A DNA stretch of 64,000 bases from Maricaulis maris MCS10. GTDB lineage: Bacteria; Pseudomonadota; Alphaproteobacteria; Caulobacterales; Maricaulaceae. Shown here piece after piece: positions 46,425 to 54,024 of the stretch. Numbering within the stretch: position 1 is the stretch's first letter; every line of letters begins with the position of its first letter. The position numbers and the translations under genes were made by a program. Under the pieces are notes generated by a model. The model was given only the letters and a program-made list of their open reading frames with translations, did no database searches and had not been told where the DNA came from. The DNA lies in assembly GCF_000014745.1 (NCBI RefSeq), contig NC_008347.1, forward strand, positions 2,000,001 to 2,064,000. The letters run 5' to 3'.

Positions 46425-46661
46425 GGCGGCCCTCTTTTCATTGTGTCGCAATGGCGGTCACGATTGCCCCGACCGCACCCTCACGAAAATCGCCGCCGAT
46501 CCCACACCCTCGCGCGCGGGCGCGAATCATCAGTGTGAATCAGGCGGCTTTCCTGTCGCAGAGTCTTAACAATCGCGACGGGGGAGAGCAAATGCGGGGG
46601 GCGGTTGGGGGGGGAGAACACACGTCCGGCACTTCACCCGACGCACACCCCGCCCCTCACC

Positions 46662-46764
46662 GTCATCCTGACGAAAGTCAGGACCCAGTCTCGCAGACTC
46701 GATTTTGCCGCCCCCTGCAATGACGTCGCGTCGCAGGCTGGATCCCGATTGTCATCGGGATGAC
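46662..46764. repeat. GTCATCC...GGATGAC palindromic element, copy A
   Basis: Begins GTCATCCTGACGAAAGTCAG, ends with an imperfect inverted copy ATCGGGATGAC. Internal small hairpins (CTGACGAAAGTCAG; CCCGATTGTCATCGGG). It shares GGGATGACGGTGG at the right end with the element at 52101. Confidence 0.7.
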
Positions 46765-46791
46765 GGTGGTTCCGGGAATTCCAATACCTTT

Positions 46792-46921
46792 GTCATCCCG
46801 GGCGGAGCCCTGACATGATCAGGGCGCAGATCCGGGACCCATACGCCCGGTGCGGCCAGCTTTCGCGATAATGGGTCCCGACTCTGCGGCCTGCTTTCGC
46901 AGGCCATTCGGCCGGGATGAC
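46792..46921. repeat. GTCATCC...GGATGAC palindromic element, copy B
   Basis: Begins GTCATCCCGGGCGGAGCCC and ends GGCCGGGATGAC; the inner pair GGGACCCAT and ATGGGTCCC is exactly inverted, so most of the 130 bp can fold into one long stem. Same termini as copy A. Confidence 0.72.
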
Positions 46922-46955
46922 AGGCGGGTGGGGGACAGGTGATTTATCTCCCTCC

Positions 46956-47024
46956 CCCGTCCACCCCGGCGCCGTCGCGCAGAGCTGTCCATACTCCGCT
47001 TGTCAGCCAGCAGGCCGATACGGC
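46956..47024 (+). repeat. 69-bp direct repeat, copy 1
   Basis: Matches 49050-49118 in the same orientation at about 59 of 69 positions, including GGCGCCGTCGCGCAGAGC and CGCTTGTCAGCCAGCAGGCC. Ends in the mini-hairpin GCCGATACGGC. Confidence 0.75.
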
Positions 47025-47145
47025 GAACTCCCGGCGAGCGGTTTATGGCAGGATCTGCGCCTGGGCGCCGGAATGGGAATGCCAGCCGGTACGCTCGTCC
47101 TTGTCACGCAGGAGGCGTGCGACAATCACGGCTCTCCGGCGTCCA

Positions 47146-48873
47146 TCAAGCCGCGTCGAGTTGCTCTTGCAGCAGTTCCAGCCGGACAGGCTTGCCGAGC
47201 ACACCGTCAAAGCCCGCCTCGCCATATTCGCGCACCTGGTGGGTCATCATGTTGGCGGTCTGCGCGACGATCTTGCTGGGCCGTCGGGCTTGAGCCTGTT
47301 CCAGCGCCCTGATCTGTTCGAGAACCTCATAGCCACTGAGCCCGGGCATTGAGATGTCGAGAAAGATCGTGCCGAATTCGGCCTGACGAACCGCGTCCAT
47401 GGCCTCCTCACCGGAGGCGGCAAATTCGGCCGAGAACCCCAGCTTCGCCAACAAGCCGCGCATGACCTCGCGATTGATGCTGACATCATCCACGACCAGG
47501 ATTTTGAGGTCCCGGGCGGCGGTGTTTGCCGGCGGGCTGACCGCCATCGCTTCGGGTCCGTCCTGCACACGCGCCCCGTCATGGGCCGGAAGCTTCAGGC
47601 TTGCCGTGAAGCAGGACCCGACACCGGGTTCGCTTTGCACGTCAATTCGCCCGCCCATGAGCGTGGCCAGTTGCGACGCGATGCACAATCCCAGGCCACT
47701 GCCCCCATATTTCCTGGACGTGCTCTGATCAGCCTGGGTAAAGCGCTCGAAGACCCGGCGGACTTCCGCCTCGCTCATCCCGATACCCGTGTCGCGCACG
47801 GTGAAGCGAATGTCTGATGGCGTCTCGCCGGGCGAGACCACGAGATCCACGCGGCCTTCGGCCGTGAACTTGATCGCGTTGGAGAGAAGATTGTGAAGTA
47901 TCTGGGTGATCCGGTTTTCGTCACCGACCCTCTTTTGGGTCAGGTCGAGATCCGGACTGATCTCGATGAAGAACTCCACCGATTTCTCAGCCGCTGTGAT
48001 GACATAGAGCTGGGCCACGCCATTGATCATCGCCGGCAAGTCGAAGGGCCGGGTCTCGACGACCATCAGGCCTTCCTCGATACGCGAGAGGTCCAGAACA
48101 TCATTGAGCGTACTCAGCAGGACTTCACCCGACCTGGTGATGGCCTGGACCTGGTCGCTCTGGTCCGGCCGCAAGCTTCCATCGTCCAGCACCCGCGCCA
48201 TGCCCAGAACACCATTGAGCGGTGTCCGGATCTCGTGACTGACCGTGGCCAGAAACTCGGACTTCACCCGGGTCGCTTCTTCCGCCTGCTCGGACTTGCG
48301 CTGAAGTTCGATCGCGGCCTGCACCATTTGCGTGCGAAAGACGCGTGCGCCCGCAAACACGAAGGTCGCGGCCAGGACCTGGCCGGCGATCAGCGTGAAA
48401 ATGCTCACATCGGGCAAAACGCTCGCCCACTCAGCGCCTGTCATCACGAAAGTGCCGACATAGGCGGCATAGGCCATGAGAAGGGTGGCCAGTCCATCGC
48501 GCCACCCCAATGCCAGCGTCACCGTCAATACCGCGGGGATAAACAGCAGATTGCTTGGGCTCACCATCTCCTGGGCGGTCAGCGAGAGCGCAAGGAGGAG
48601 GGATGCGACCAGGTGCGATACTATGCGCGTATTCCGCGCGAAATGCTGCGTCCCGACGGTTATGAAGGGGCCGGCCAGGCACATGAGTGAGATCAGACCG
48701 CCCAGCGTGACCGACAGCGGGTAGTCCTCAAGATAGGGAATATTGATCGCGGTAATGGCGAGCCCGGATACGCCTGCCAATGTGAAGAAGACCGAAACGG
48801 CGCGCTCGCTCGCGAGCCGCAAGCGACCATGTTCCGACTGGTCCGGCCAAATTTTCTGCTTCAGATCCAGCAT
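47146..48873 (-). CDS. Hybrid sensor histidine kinase with C-terminal receiver
   Basis: Integral-membrane kinase of 575 residues. About six hydrophobic segments fill residues 27-178 without a large periplasmic sensor. Then come a short coiled linker, HisKA with ATVSHEIRTPLNG (H213), HATPase_c with NLLSNAIKFTAEG, DTGIGM and GGSGLGLCI, and a receiver domain (ILVVDDVSINREV; phospho-Asp in IFLDISMPGLSG; LGKPV). No output gene is adjacent. Two copies of a 69-bp direct repeat lie on either side of the gene. Confidence 0.92.
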   Translation of the reverse strand: MLDLKQKIWPDQSEHGRLRLASERAVSVFFTLAGVSGLAITAINIPYLEDYPLSVTLGGLISLMCLAGPFITVGTQHFARNTRIVSHLVASLLLALSLTAQEMVSPSNLLFIPAVLTVTLALGWRDGLATLLMAYAAYVGTFVMTGAEWASVLPDVSIFTLIAGQVLAATFVFAGARVFRTQMVQAAIELQRKSEQAEEATRVKSEFLATVSHEIRTPLNGVLGMARVLDDGSLRPDQSDQVQAITRSGEVLLSTLNDVLDLSRIEEGLMVVETRPFDLPAMINGVAQLYVITAAEKSVEFFIEISPDLDLTQKRVGDENRITQILHNLLSNAIKFTAEGRVDLVVSPGETPSDIRFTVRDTGIGMSEAEVRRVFERFTQADQSTSRKYGGSGLGLCIASQLATLMGGRIDVQSEPGVGSCFTASLKLPAHDGARVQDGPEAMAVSPPANTAARDLKILVVDDVSINREVMRGLLAKLGFSAEFAASGEEAMDAVRQAEFGTIFLDISMPGLSGYEVLEQIRALEQAQARRPSKIVAQTANMMTHQVREYGEAGFDGVLGKPVRLELLQEQLDAA

Positions 48874-49049
48874 GATTCATCCAGCGTCGCGGCCCCTGCG
48901 CAAGTCTTACAGCAATCAAGTTGAGAATCGCTGAACGCATGGCCCGGCTCATCCGGGACAATCTCACCCAACTCCCAGCCCCCCAAACTCCCGCTCAATC
49001 ATTTGCCCCCAGACCACGCCGGTGACCAAATCGCTGGTGAAGGCCCATT

Positions 49050-49118
49050 CCCGTCCAATCCGGCGCCGTCGCGCAGAGCCGTCCACAGATCGCTTGTCAG
49101 CCAGCAGGCCGTATCGGC
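49050..49118 (+). repeat. 69-bp direct repeat, copy 2
   Basis: Partner of 46956-47024, same orientation. Its terminal mini-hairpin is GCCGTATCGGC, the reverse complement of the one in copy 1, so the stem is kept while the loop is flipped. The surrounding gap (48874-49150) holds nothing else recognised. Confidence 0.75.
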
Positions 49119-49150
49119 TTCATCGAGATTTCCCCGCGCCACAATGCCCC

Positions 49151-49702
49151 CTACTCCGTCTCATCCGGCAGCGTCACCCCAACCTCATCCAACTCCCCCG
49201 TAAAAATCTCAAACTCCTGCTCAAGCGTCCTCGGCCAGAACACGCTCGCCAGCAGCGCCGTGACAAGCACGCCGACGGCGAGGCCGGTGAGGAAGGGGCG
49301 CTGGATGAAGCCCAGGCCGGTGCGCAGCCAGGCCTGGAAGGGTGAGGTCGGGGCCGGGTTTGGCAGGGTTTCGGCGCGCTCGACCGGGGCGCTGAGGCTG
49401 TAGCCGATGCGTGGCAAGGTGCGGATCAGGCTGGCATCGCCCAGCAGGCGCCGCAGGCGGGAAATGGCCTGGTTGAGCGCTTCATCGCTGCCATCCTCCT
49501 CCCACACCGTCTCCAGGAATTCATCGCGGGTGACCGGGCTTATGCCGCGCCTTGCGAGCAGGTGGAGCACACCGGCCAGGCGCGGCTCGAGGCGATGGGT
49601 CTCGCCCTTGCGCACCAGCACGCAGGCGATGAGGTCACAATGGGCCGTGCCGATCCGGAAACGCGTCGCTGAAGCGTCGCCGCCGGGTGAGGAAAATGTC
49701 AT
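49151..49702 (-). CDS. Membrane-anchored winged-helix regulator (CadC/ToxR-like)
   Basis: 183 residues. N-terminal OmpR/PhoB-type winged helix (LEPRLAGVLHLLARRGISPVTRDEFLETVWEEDGSDEALNQAISRLRRLLGD...IRTLPRIGYSL), a linker, one membrane segment (residues about 136-157) and a periplasmic tail of only 26 residues. It should bind DNA while tethered to the inner membrane. It is divergent from the serine hydrolase gene with 89 bp between, so that gene is the likely target. The tail is too short for a usual sensor domain. Confidence 0.85.
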   Translation of the reverse strand: MTFSSPGGDASATRFRIGTAHCDLIACVLVRKGETHRLEPRLAGVLHLLARRGISPVTRDEFLETVWEEDGSDEALNQAISRLRRLLGDASLIRTLPRIGYSLSAPVERAETLPNPAPTSPFQAWLRTGLGFIQRPFLTGLAVGVLVTALLASVFWPRTLEQEFEIFTGELDEVGVTLPDETE

Positions 49703-49791
49703 GTCAGCCTATCCAACAGGTTTTCGTCAGGACGCGATGAACACGCCATCCTAGTCAGCGAGGGCTAACATGAGCAAGGAGAGCGACGACC

Positions 49792-51273
49792 ATGAAAGCT
49801 TTGTCATTCCTCACACGCGTATGGCCCCGTCTCGCCGGTGCGACCGGCCTGGTCCCGGGTCTGGCAGTCGGCCTGGCGCTGGCGTTCAGCGCGGCTGGAC
49901 ACACCCAGGCCCTCGACCGGATCACCGCCTCTGATGCCGCCCGCGAACGCCTGTCCGAGGCCTTCGACGCGCTCGAGGCCGCCGGATTTACCGGCATTGT
50001 CGGCATTTCGCAGGGCGGCGAGACCGTGCTGATGCGCGGCGCCGGCATGGCCGATGCGCAGACCGGCCGCCCCTATGGTCCGGACACCCAGGTCGATATC
50101 GGCTCGGTCACCAAGAGCTATACCGGCATGCTGGCCGCCCAGCTGATCAGCGATGGCACCCTGTCCGCCGATCTGCGCCTGGATGAAGTGTTCGACAATG
50201 TCCCCGCCGACAAGGCCGGCATCACCCTGCACCAGATGCTGACCCATGCGGCCGGCTTCCCCGGCGGGGTCGGTGATGATCTGGCGGAGGAGGATTTCGA
50301 CACTTTCCTGGCCAATGCCTTTGCCGCCCCGCTGCGCTTTGAGCCGGGCACGGATTATTACTACTCCAATGTCGGCTACTCGCTGGCCGCCGCCATCATG
50401 GAGCGGGCGACGGGGCAGAGCTATGAGGCCCTGTTGCGCGACCGCCTGATGTCGGTCGGGATCGACCACACCGGTTATCAGACCGCCTTCGATGGTGAGC
50501 GCGCGGTGCATCTGGAGGACGGGCGCGATGTGGCCGAGGCCTCCTGGGGCGGCCATCCGCCCAACTGGAACCTGATCGGCAATGGCGGGCTGGTCTCGAC
50601 CGCGCCGGACATGCTGGCCTGGCGACAGGCCTGGTCGGCCGGCGAGCTGATCTCGCCGCAAGCGCGCGATCTCGGCCAGACACCCTTCCAGGACGAGGGC
50701 GGCGGAGCCTCGCATTATGGCTATGGACTGGTGGTCGAGGATGATCCAGCGTTTGGCCGGGTCTACTGGCATAATGGCGGCAATCCGCATTTCAACGCGC
50801 ATTGGCGCGAGCTCGCCGATCACGGCCTGATCCTGTTTGTGGCCGCCGACCAGCGCCGCCTCAATGCCGACCGGGTTGTCGACGTTCTGACCGCGGCCTG
50901 GTTCGACCAGCTCTGGCGCATCGACCCAAGGCCCGCCCGGTCGGCGACGCCGGTCACATTGCCGGACACGCCGGCCGGTCAATTGGTCGCCGATTTCATG
51001 GCCACCCTCAAGGGCGACGCCGCCGCGCATCAGGCTTTCATCGAAACGCGTTTTACGCCGGACATGCTGGCCTATGCCGACATGGACCGGCACCTGGCCA
51101 TGTTCGATCAATTGGCGGCGGATTTCGGTGGCGGCGCTTTGCTCGGCTTCAACGAAACTGCCACGCAGGTCCGTTTCTCCGTGTTTGCGGCGACCATGGG
51201 CGAGAGCATTCCGATCACATTCGACATCGCCGGCGATGACGCACTGCGGGTCGCCGGTCTGCAGATCGGTTGA
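49792..51273 (+). CDS. Class C beta-lactamase-like serine hydrolase
   Basis: Periplasmic protein with a signal sequence (residues about 14-40). Catalytic SVTK (S105/K108), YSN in DYYYSNVGYS, and HNGG in the KTG position. A C-terminal domain of about 120 residues follows the hydrolase core (TPVTLPDTPAGQLVADFMATL onward), as in many esterase/D-aminopeptidase relatives. Not necessarily a beta-lactamase. Start ATG 49792; divergent from the CadC-like regulator. A strong hairpin follows its stop. Confidence 0.88.
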   Translation: MKALSFLTRVWPRLAGATGLVPGLAVGLALAFSAAGHTQALDRITASDAARERLSEAFDALEAAGFTGIVGISQGGETVLMRGAGMADAQTGRPYGPDTQVDIGSVTKSYTGMLAAQLISDGTLSADLRLDEVFDNVPADKAGITLHQMLTHAAGFPGGVGDDLAEEDFDTFLANAFAAPLRFEPGTDYYYSNVGYSLAAAIMERATGQSYEALLRDRLMSVGIDHTGYQTAFDGERAVHLEDGRDVAEASWGGHPPNWNLIGNGGLVSTAPDMLAWRQAWSAGELISPQARDLGQTPFQDEGGGASHYGYGLVVEDDPAFGRVYWHNGGNPHFNAHWRELADHGLILFVAADQRRLNADRVVDVLTAAWFDQLWRIDPRPARSATPVTLPDTPAGQLVADFMATLKGDAAAHQAFIETRFTPDMLAYADMDRHLAMFDQLAADFGGGALLGFNETATQVRFSVFAATMGESIPITFDIAGDDALRVAGLQIG

Positions 51274-51276
51274 GCA

Positions 51277-51309
51277 TCGGGACCCGGCCGCCTGGCGGCC
51301 GGGTCCCGA
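51277..51309. terminator. Strong hairpin between convergent genes
   Basis: A perfect stem beginning TCGGGACCCGGCCGC with loop CTG and exact return arm. There is no T-run, so termination would be hairpin-driven or Rho-assisted for both flanking genes. Confidence 0.6.
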
Positions 51310-51322
51310 CATCAGGCGCCGA

Positions 51323-51928
51323 TTACTCGACGCTGTAGTTCACGAACTCGGCTCGCGTGACACGGCCGTCCCCATCCACATCGATCATATTGAAGACCGC
51401 CGTCACACTCAGCACGGCCGACTCTTCAGCATTGGCAATGACGCGCTCAAGATAGGCCGGCGAGGCCACGCCTTGCTGGGCCTCCATGCCGAGTTCCGCG
51501 AGCGCTGACTGGACCGACCCGGTCACCTCGGCGCGCAGGTCCGGTCCCAGCTGCCCGTCAGCGGTCAGGCCGGCTTCAACGAAAAGTTCGGCAAGGTCGA
51601 AATCATTGCTGCCATCGCGGTCGACCGAGGCGAAGCTGGCCTCCGGGTCATTGCGGTCTGCAATGGCGGGGGCCGAGGTCTGCAATCCGGTGGTCAGGGC
51701 AACGGCGGTAACGAGGGCAAGAAAACTGGCGGGCATGGTGAACTCCTTGATATTGACAGAGGGGAGCACCAGGCGCGGGTGACGTGGACCGGAATAGGTT
51801 TCGACATAGGCGCGAAGGACCTCGCTGGCCGTCAGGCCACGGGACTGACAGGCTTCCATGAAGTCCTGCTTGGTCTGGTGACCGATCCGGATCTCCAGGG
51901 ACTCGCTCTGCTTTTCACGCCGTTTCAT
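51323..51928 (-). CDS. RHH-like domain / membrane segment / EF-hand protein
   Basis: One continuous frame of 201 residues. Residues 1-45 (KQSESLEIRIGHQTKQDFMEACQSRG...SEVLRAYVE) look like a ribbon-helix-helix DNA-binding fold. Residues 66-85 are hydrophobic. Then come two EF-hands, 103-114 (D-x-D-x-S-x-D...E) and 183-194 (D-x-D-x-D-G...E), with intact calcium-ligand spacing. Two starts carry nearly the same ribosome site: GGAGTTCGTG before ATG 51928 and GGAGTTCACC before an in-frame ATG at 51736 that would begin a plain signal peptide. So it may be a transmembrane calcium-responsive regulator, or a secreted EF-hand protein, or both. Confidence 0.75.
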   Translation of the reverse strand: MKRREKQSESLEIRIGHQTKQDFMEACQSRGLTASEVLRAYVETYSGPRHPRLVLPSVNIKEFTMPASFLALVTAVALTTGLQTSAPAIADRNDPEASFASVDRDGSNDFDLAELFVEAGLTADGQLGPDLRAEVTGSVQSALAELGMEAQQGVASPAYLERVIANAEESAVLSVTAVFNMIDVDGDGRVTRAEFVNYSVE

Positions 51929-52100
51929 CACGAACTCCGCTGCACGCCATCTGCGTGGTGCCGCTCCAATCGGCCACATACACGCTCACCATCGGAACCC
52001 ATTTGCCGTCCCGACGCACGCATTATAGCGTCCGGACACTGATTTCATTGATGAAATTTCGGTCATGCGGGGTGCGAAAAGACCGTTATGTGAATTCACC

Positions 52101-52140
52101 GTCATCCCACGGTCACGACCTGTCGTGCCCCTGGGATGAC
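52101..52140. repeat. GTCATCC...GGATGAC palindromic element, short copy C
   Basis: A 40-bp version: GTCATCCCACGGTCACGACC then GTCGTGCCCCTGGGATGAC, able to fold as a hairpin. Right flank GGGATGACGGTGG is shared with copy A. It lies in the gap upstream of the phosphodiesterase gene; no other signal is seen there. Confidence 0.7.
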
Positions 52141-52266
52141 GGTGGCTGTGGGCCTTTTGCGGATGGGTTGGAATCATGGCGCTCCGTCACAAATCCTTGC
52201 CTTGTCGCGACGGGCCTGCCTCACTAGGCCCGAGCGGTTGACCCAAACCGCCCATCGGGGGCTTTC

Positions 52267-53553
52267 ATGACGTTTCGTATTCTCGCCATCGCCATGCTGA
52301 CCAGCCTGGTGGCCGCATGCAGCCATCTGCGTGCACCGTCCGCCGAACCGGTTGCGGCCGAAGCGCCACCCGTGGTGATCATGGTCGGGCTGGACGGGTT
52401 GCGCTTTGACGCCATCGACCGCCACGAAGCGCCCAATCTGCGCGCCCTCGCCGCGCGCGGGACGCGTCCGGAGCGCATGGTTTCGGCGATGCCGACCAAG
52501 ACCTTCGTCAATTTCTACACCCTGGCGACCGGCCTCTATCCCGAGCATCACGGCATGGTCTCCAACTCGCCCTATGACCGGCGGCTGGACGAGACCTTTT
52601 CCAATTCCGGCGGCAGTCCGCAGGACCCGCGCTGGTGGGGCGGCGAGCCGATCTGGATCACGGCAGAGCAGCAGGGCCTGCGCTCGCACATCATGTTCTG
52701 GCTCGGCTCGGAAGTGGAGATCGACGGCACCCGTCCGACGATCTGGCACCCCTATGAGCACGAAAAACCCTATGAAGAACGCATTGATGAAGTTCTCACC
52801 TGGTTCGACGCACCGGTCGCCGAGCAGCCTCGCTTCGCCGCCGTCTACATGGATCATGTCGACACGGTGCTGCACACCAATGGCGTCGGCACGCCGCAGG
52901 AAGCCGAGGCCGTCGCGCGGGTCGATGCCCTGGTCGGCCAGCTGATCGCCGGGCTGGAAGCGCGCGGCGTGATGGAGCGGACAACCCTCTTGATCGTTTC
53001 AGATCATGGTATGGTCGATGTCTCGACCGAGCGGACCATCATGATCGACACGCTCGCCGATCTGGACGGGCTGCATATTGACGAGTTCGCCAGCCGTTAC
53101 AGCCCCGGTCCGGAATCCTTCATCATGGGCTATGGCGATGAGGCCACGGTCGAGCGCATCCATGCCGAGCTGCAGGATGCCCATCCGCACATGACCGCCT
53201 ATCGCCGCCAGGACATGCCGGAGCACTGGCATTTCGATCACCCCGATCGCGGCCCGGATCTCTTCGTCCTGGCCGATCCCGGCTGGCTGATCATCACCAG
53301 CGAGACCGATCCCGAAAACCCCTATTTCACCAGCCTGCGGGCCACCCACGGCTTTGACAATCTCGACGAAACCATGGGCGCGACCTTCATCGGCGCCGGC
53401 CCGATCTTCCCGCAAGGCAGCCGCCCGGCCGCCTTCGAGAACGTCAATGTCTATGGCCTGATCGCCTGCGCACTGGACCTCGAGCCTGCACCGACCGATG
53501 GTAGCGCGGAGGAAGTTGAACGGATCACGGGCGGACGCTGCCCGGCGGAGTAA
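52267..53553 (+). CDS. NPP-type nucleotide pyrophosphatase/phosphodiesterase, lipoprotein
   Basis: Alkaline-phosphatase superfamily, ectonucleotide pyrophosphatase/phosphodiesterase group. Metal ligand in MVGLDGLRFD (D43), nucleophile Thr79 in MPTKTFVNFYTLATG, further ligands in MDHVDTVLHTNG, VSDHGM and LRATHGFDN. Lipobox LVAAC (Cys18), so periplasmic and lipid-anchored. 428 residues, normal. It would hydrolyse nucleotide or phospholipid phosphodiesters. ATG 52267 follows a GGGGGC-rich leader. Confidence 0.9.
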   Translation: MTFRILAIAMLTSLVAACSHLRAPSAEPVAAEAPPVVIMVGLDGLRFDAIDRHEAPNLRALAARGTRPERMVSAMPTKTFVNFYTLATGLYPEHHGMVSNSPYDRRLDETFSNSGGSPQDPRWWGGEPIWITAEQQGLRSHIMFWLGSEVEIDGTRPTIWHPYEHEKPYEERIDEVLTWFDAPVAEQPRFAAVYMDHVDTVLHTNGVGTPQEAEAVARVDALVGQLIAGLEARGVMERTTLLIVSDHGMVDVSTERTIMIDTLADLDGLHIDEFASRYSPGPESFIMGYGDEATVERIHAELQDAHPHMTAYRRQDMPEHWHFDHPDRGPDLFVLADPGWLIITSETDPENPYFTSLRATHGFDNLDETMGATFIGAGPIFPQGSRPAAFENVNVYGLIACALDLEPAPTDGSAEEVERITGGRCPAE

Positions 53554-53559
53554 ATCCGG

Positions 53560-54024
53560 TCATCCGACCGGCTTGGTGATCATCAGCCAGACGATGGCGG
53601 TCAGCGCGGCGAAAGCCGGCCAGCCCAGCGCGAACCAGATCCGCATCAGATGGTGGACATCAGCGGGGATGTCGGGACCGTCAGTCTCGGCAAGGCGTCG
53701 CTTGACCCGCATCTGGATCCACACCACCGGCAGCCAGCAGGCACCGATGAAGAGATAGAGTCCGACGCTCGCCAGCAGCCAGGGCGCGGTCAGTGGCCAG
53801 CCTGCGAGATGGGCCAGGGCAAGGCCGGAGACGGGCTGCAGGATCACCGCACTCGCGGTGAACACCCAGTCGGCCAGCACGACGTGGCGGGCGACCAGAG
53901 CAAACGCGGCCCGCTCGCCACTGCGCCAGGCCATCAGCATGAAAAAGGCAATCGCGGCGCCCGATCCGAACAGCACCGCGGCACCGAGAATGTGGACCAG
54001 GCGAAGAAGCGGGTAGAGCTCCAT
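53560..54024 (-). CDS. DUF2269 membrane protein
   Basis: Four predicted membrane helices in 154 residues (LLRLVHILGAAVLFGSGAAIAFFML; HVVLADWVFTASAVILQPVSGLAL; WLLASVGLYLFIGACWLPVVWIQM; FALGWPAFAALTAIVWLMI), with the conserved early His of the DUF2269 family. Function unknown. Its ATG shares the A of the upstream gene's TGA (TGATG), so translation is coupled to the SDR-DoxX protein. Convergent with the phosphodiesterase. Confidence 0.82.
   Translation of the reverse strand: MELYPLLRLVHILGAAVLFGSGAAIAFFMLMAWRSGERAAFALVARHVVLADWVFTASAVILQPVSGLALAHLAGWPLTAPWLLASVGLYLFIGACWLPVVWIQMRVKRRLAETDGPDIPADVHHLMRIWFALGWPAFAALTAIVWLMITKPVG

Larger units (their letters stand above)
46425..47145. other. Repeat-rich intergenic region between gyrA and the hybrid kinase
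   Basis: About 720 bp with no credible gene. It holds two large GTCATCC...GGATGAC palindromic elements and the first copy of a 69-bp direct repeat, all listed separately. Short frames here are translations of these repeats. Confidence 0.8.

Noticed and set aside
44100-46538. Very long plus-strand frame opposite gyrA
   Set aside because: It is the antisense shadow of gyrA, His/Gln/Arg-rich with no domain, a common effect of high-GC codon use.
46917-47352. Plus-strand frames with RRAVH...LVSQQA, also present near 49022-49345
   Set aside because: The similarity comes from the 69-bp DNA repeat; the two frames diverge outside it and have no start signals.
49792-51273. Beta-lactam resistance gene call for the class C-like hydrolase
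   Set aside because: SxxK/YxN/HxG are shared with esterases and D-aminopeptidases; nothing shows beta-lactamase activity, and blaI lies elsewhere with its own M56 partner.
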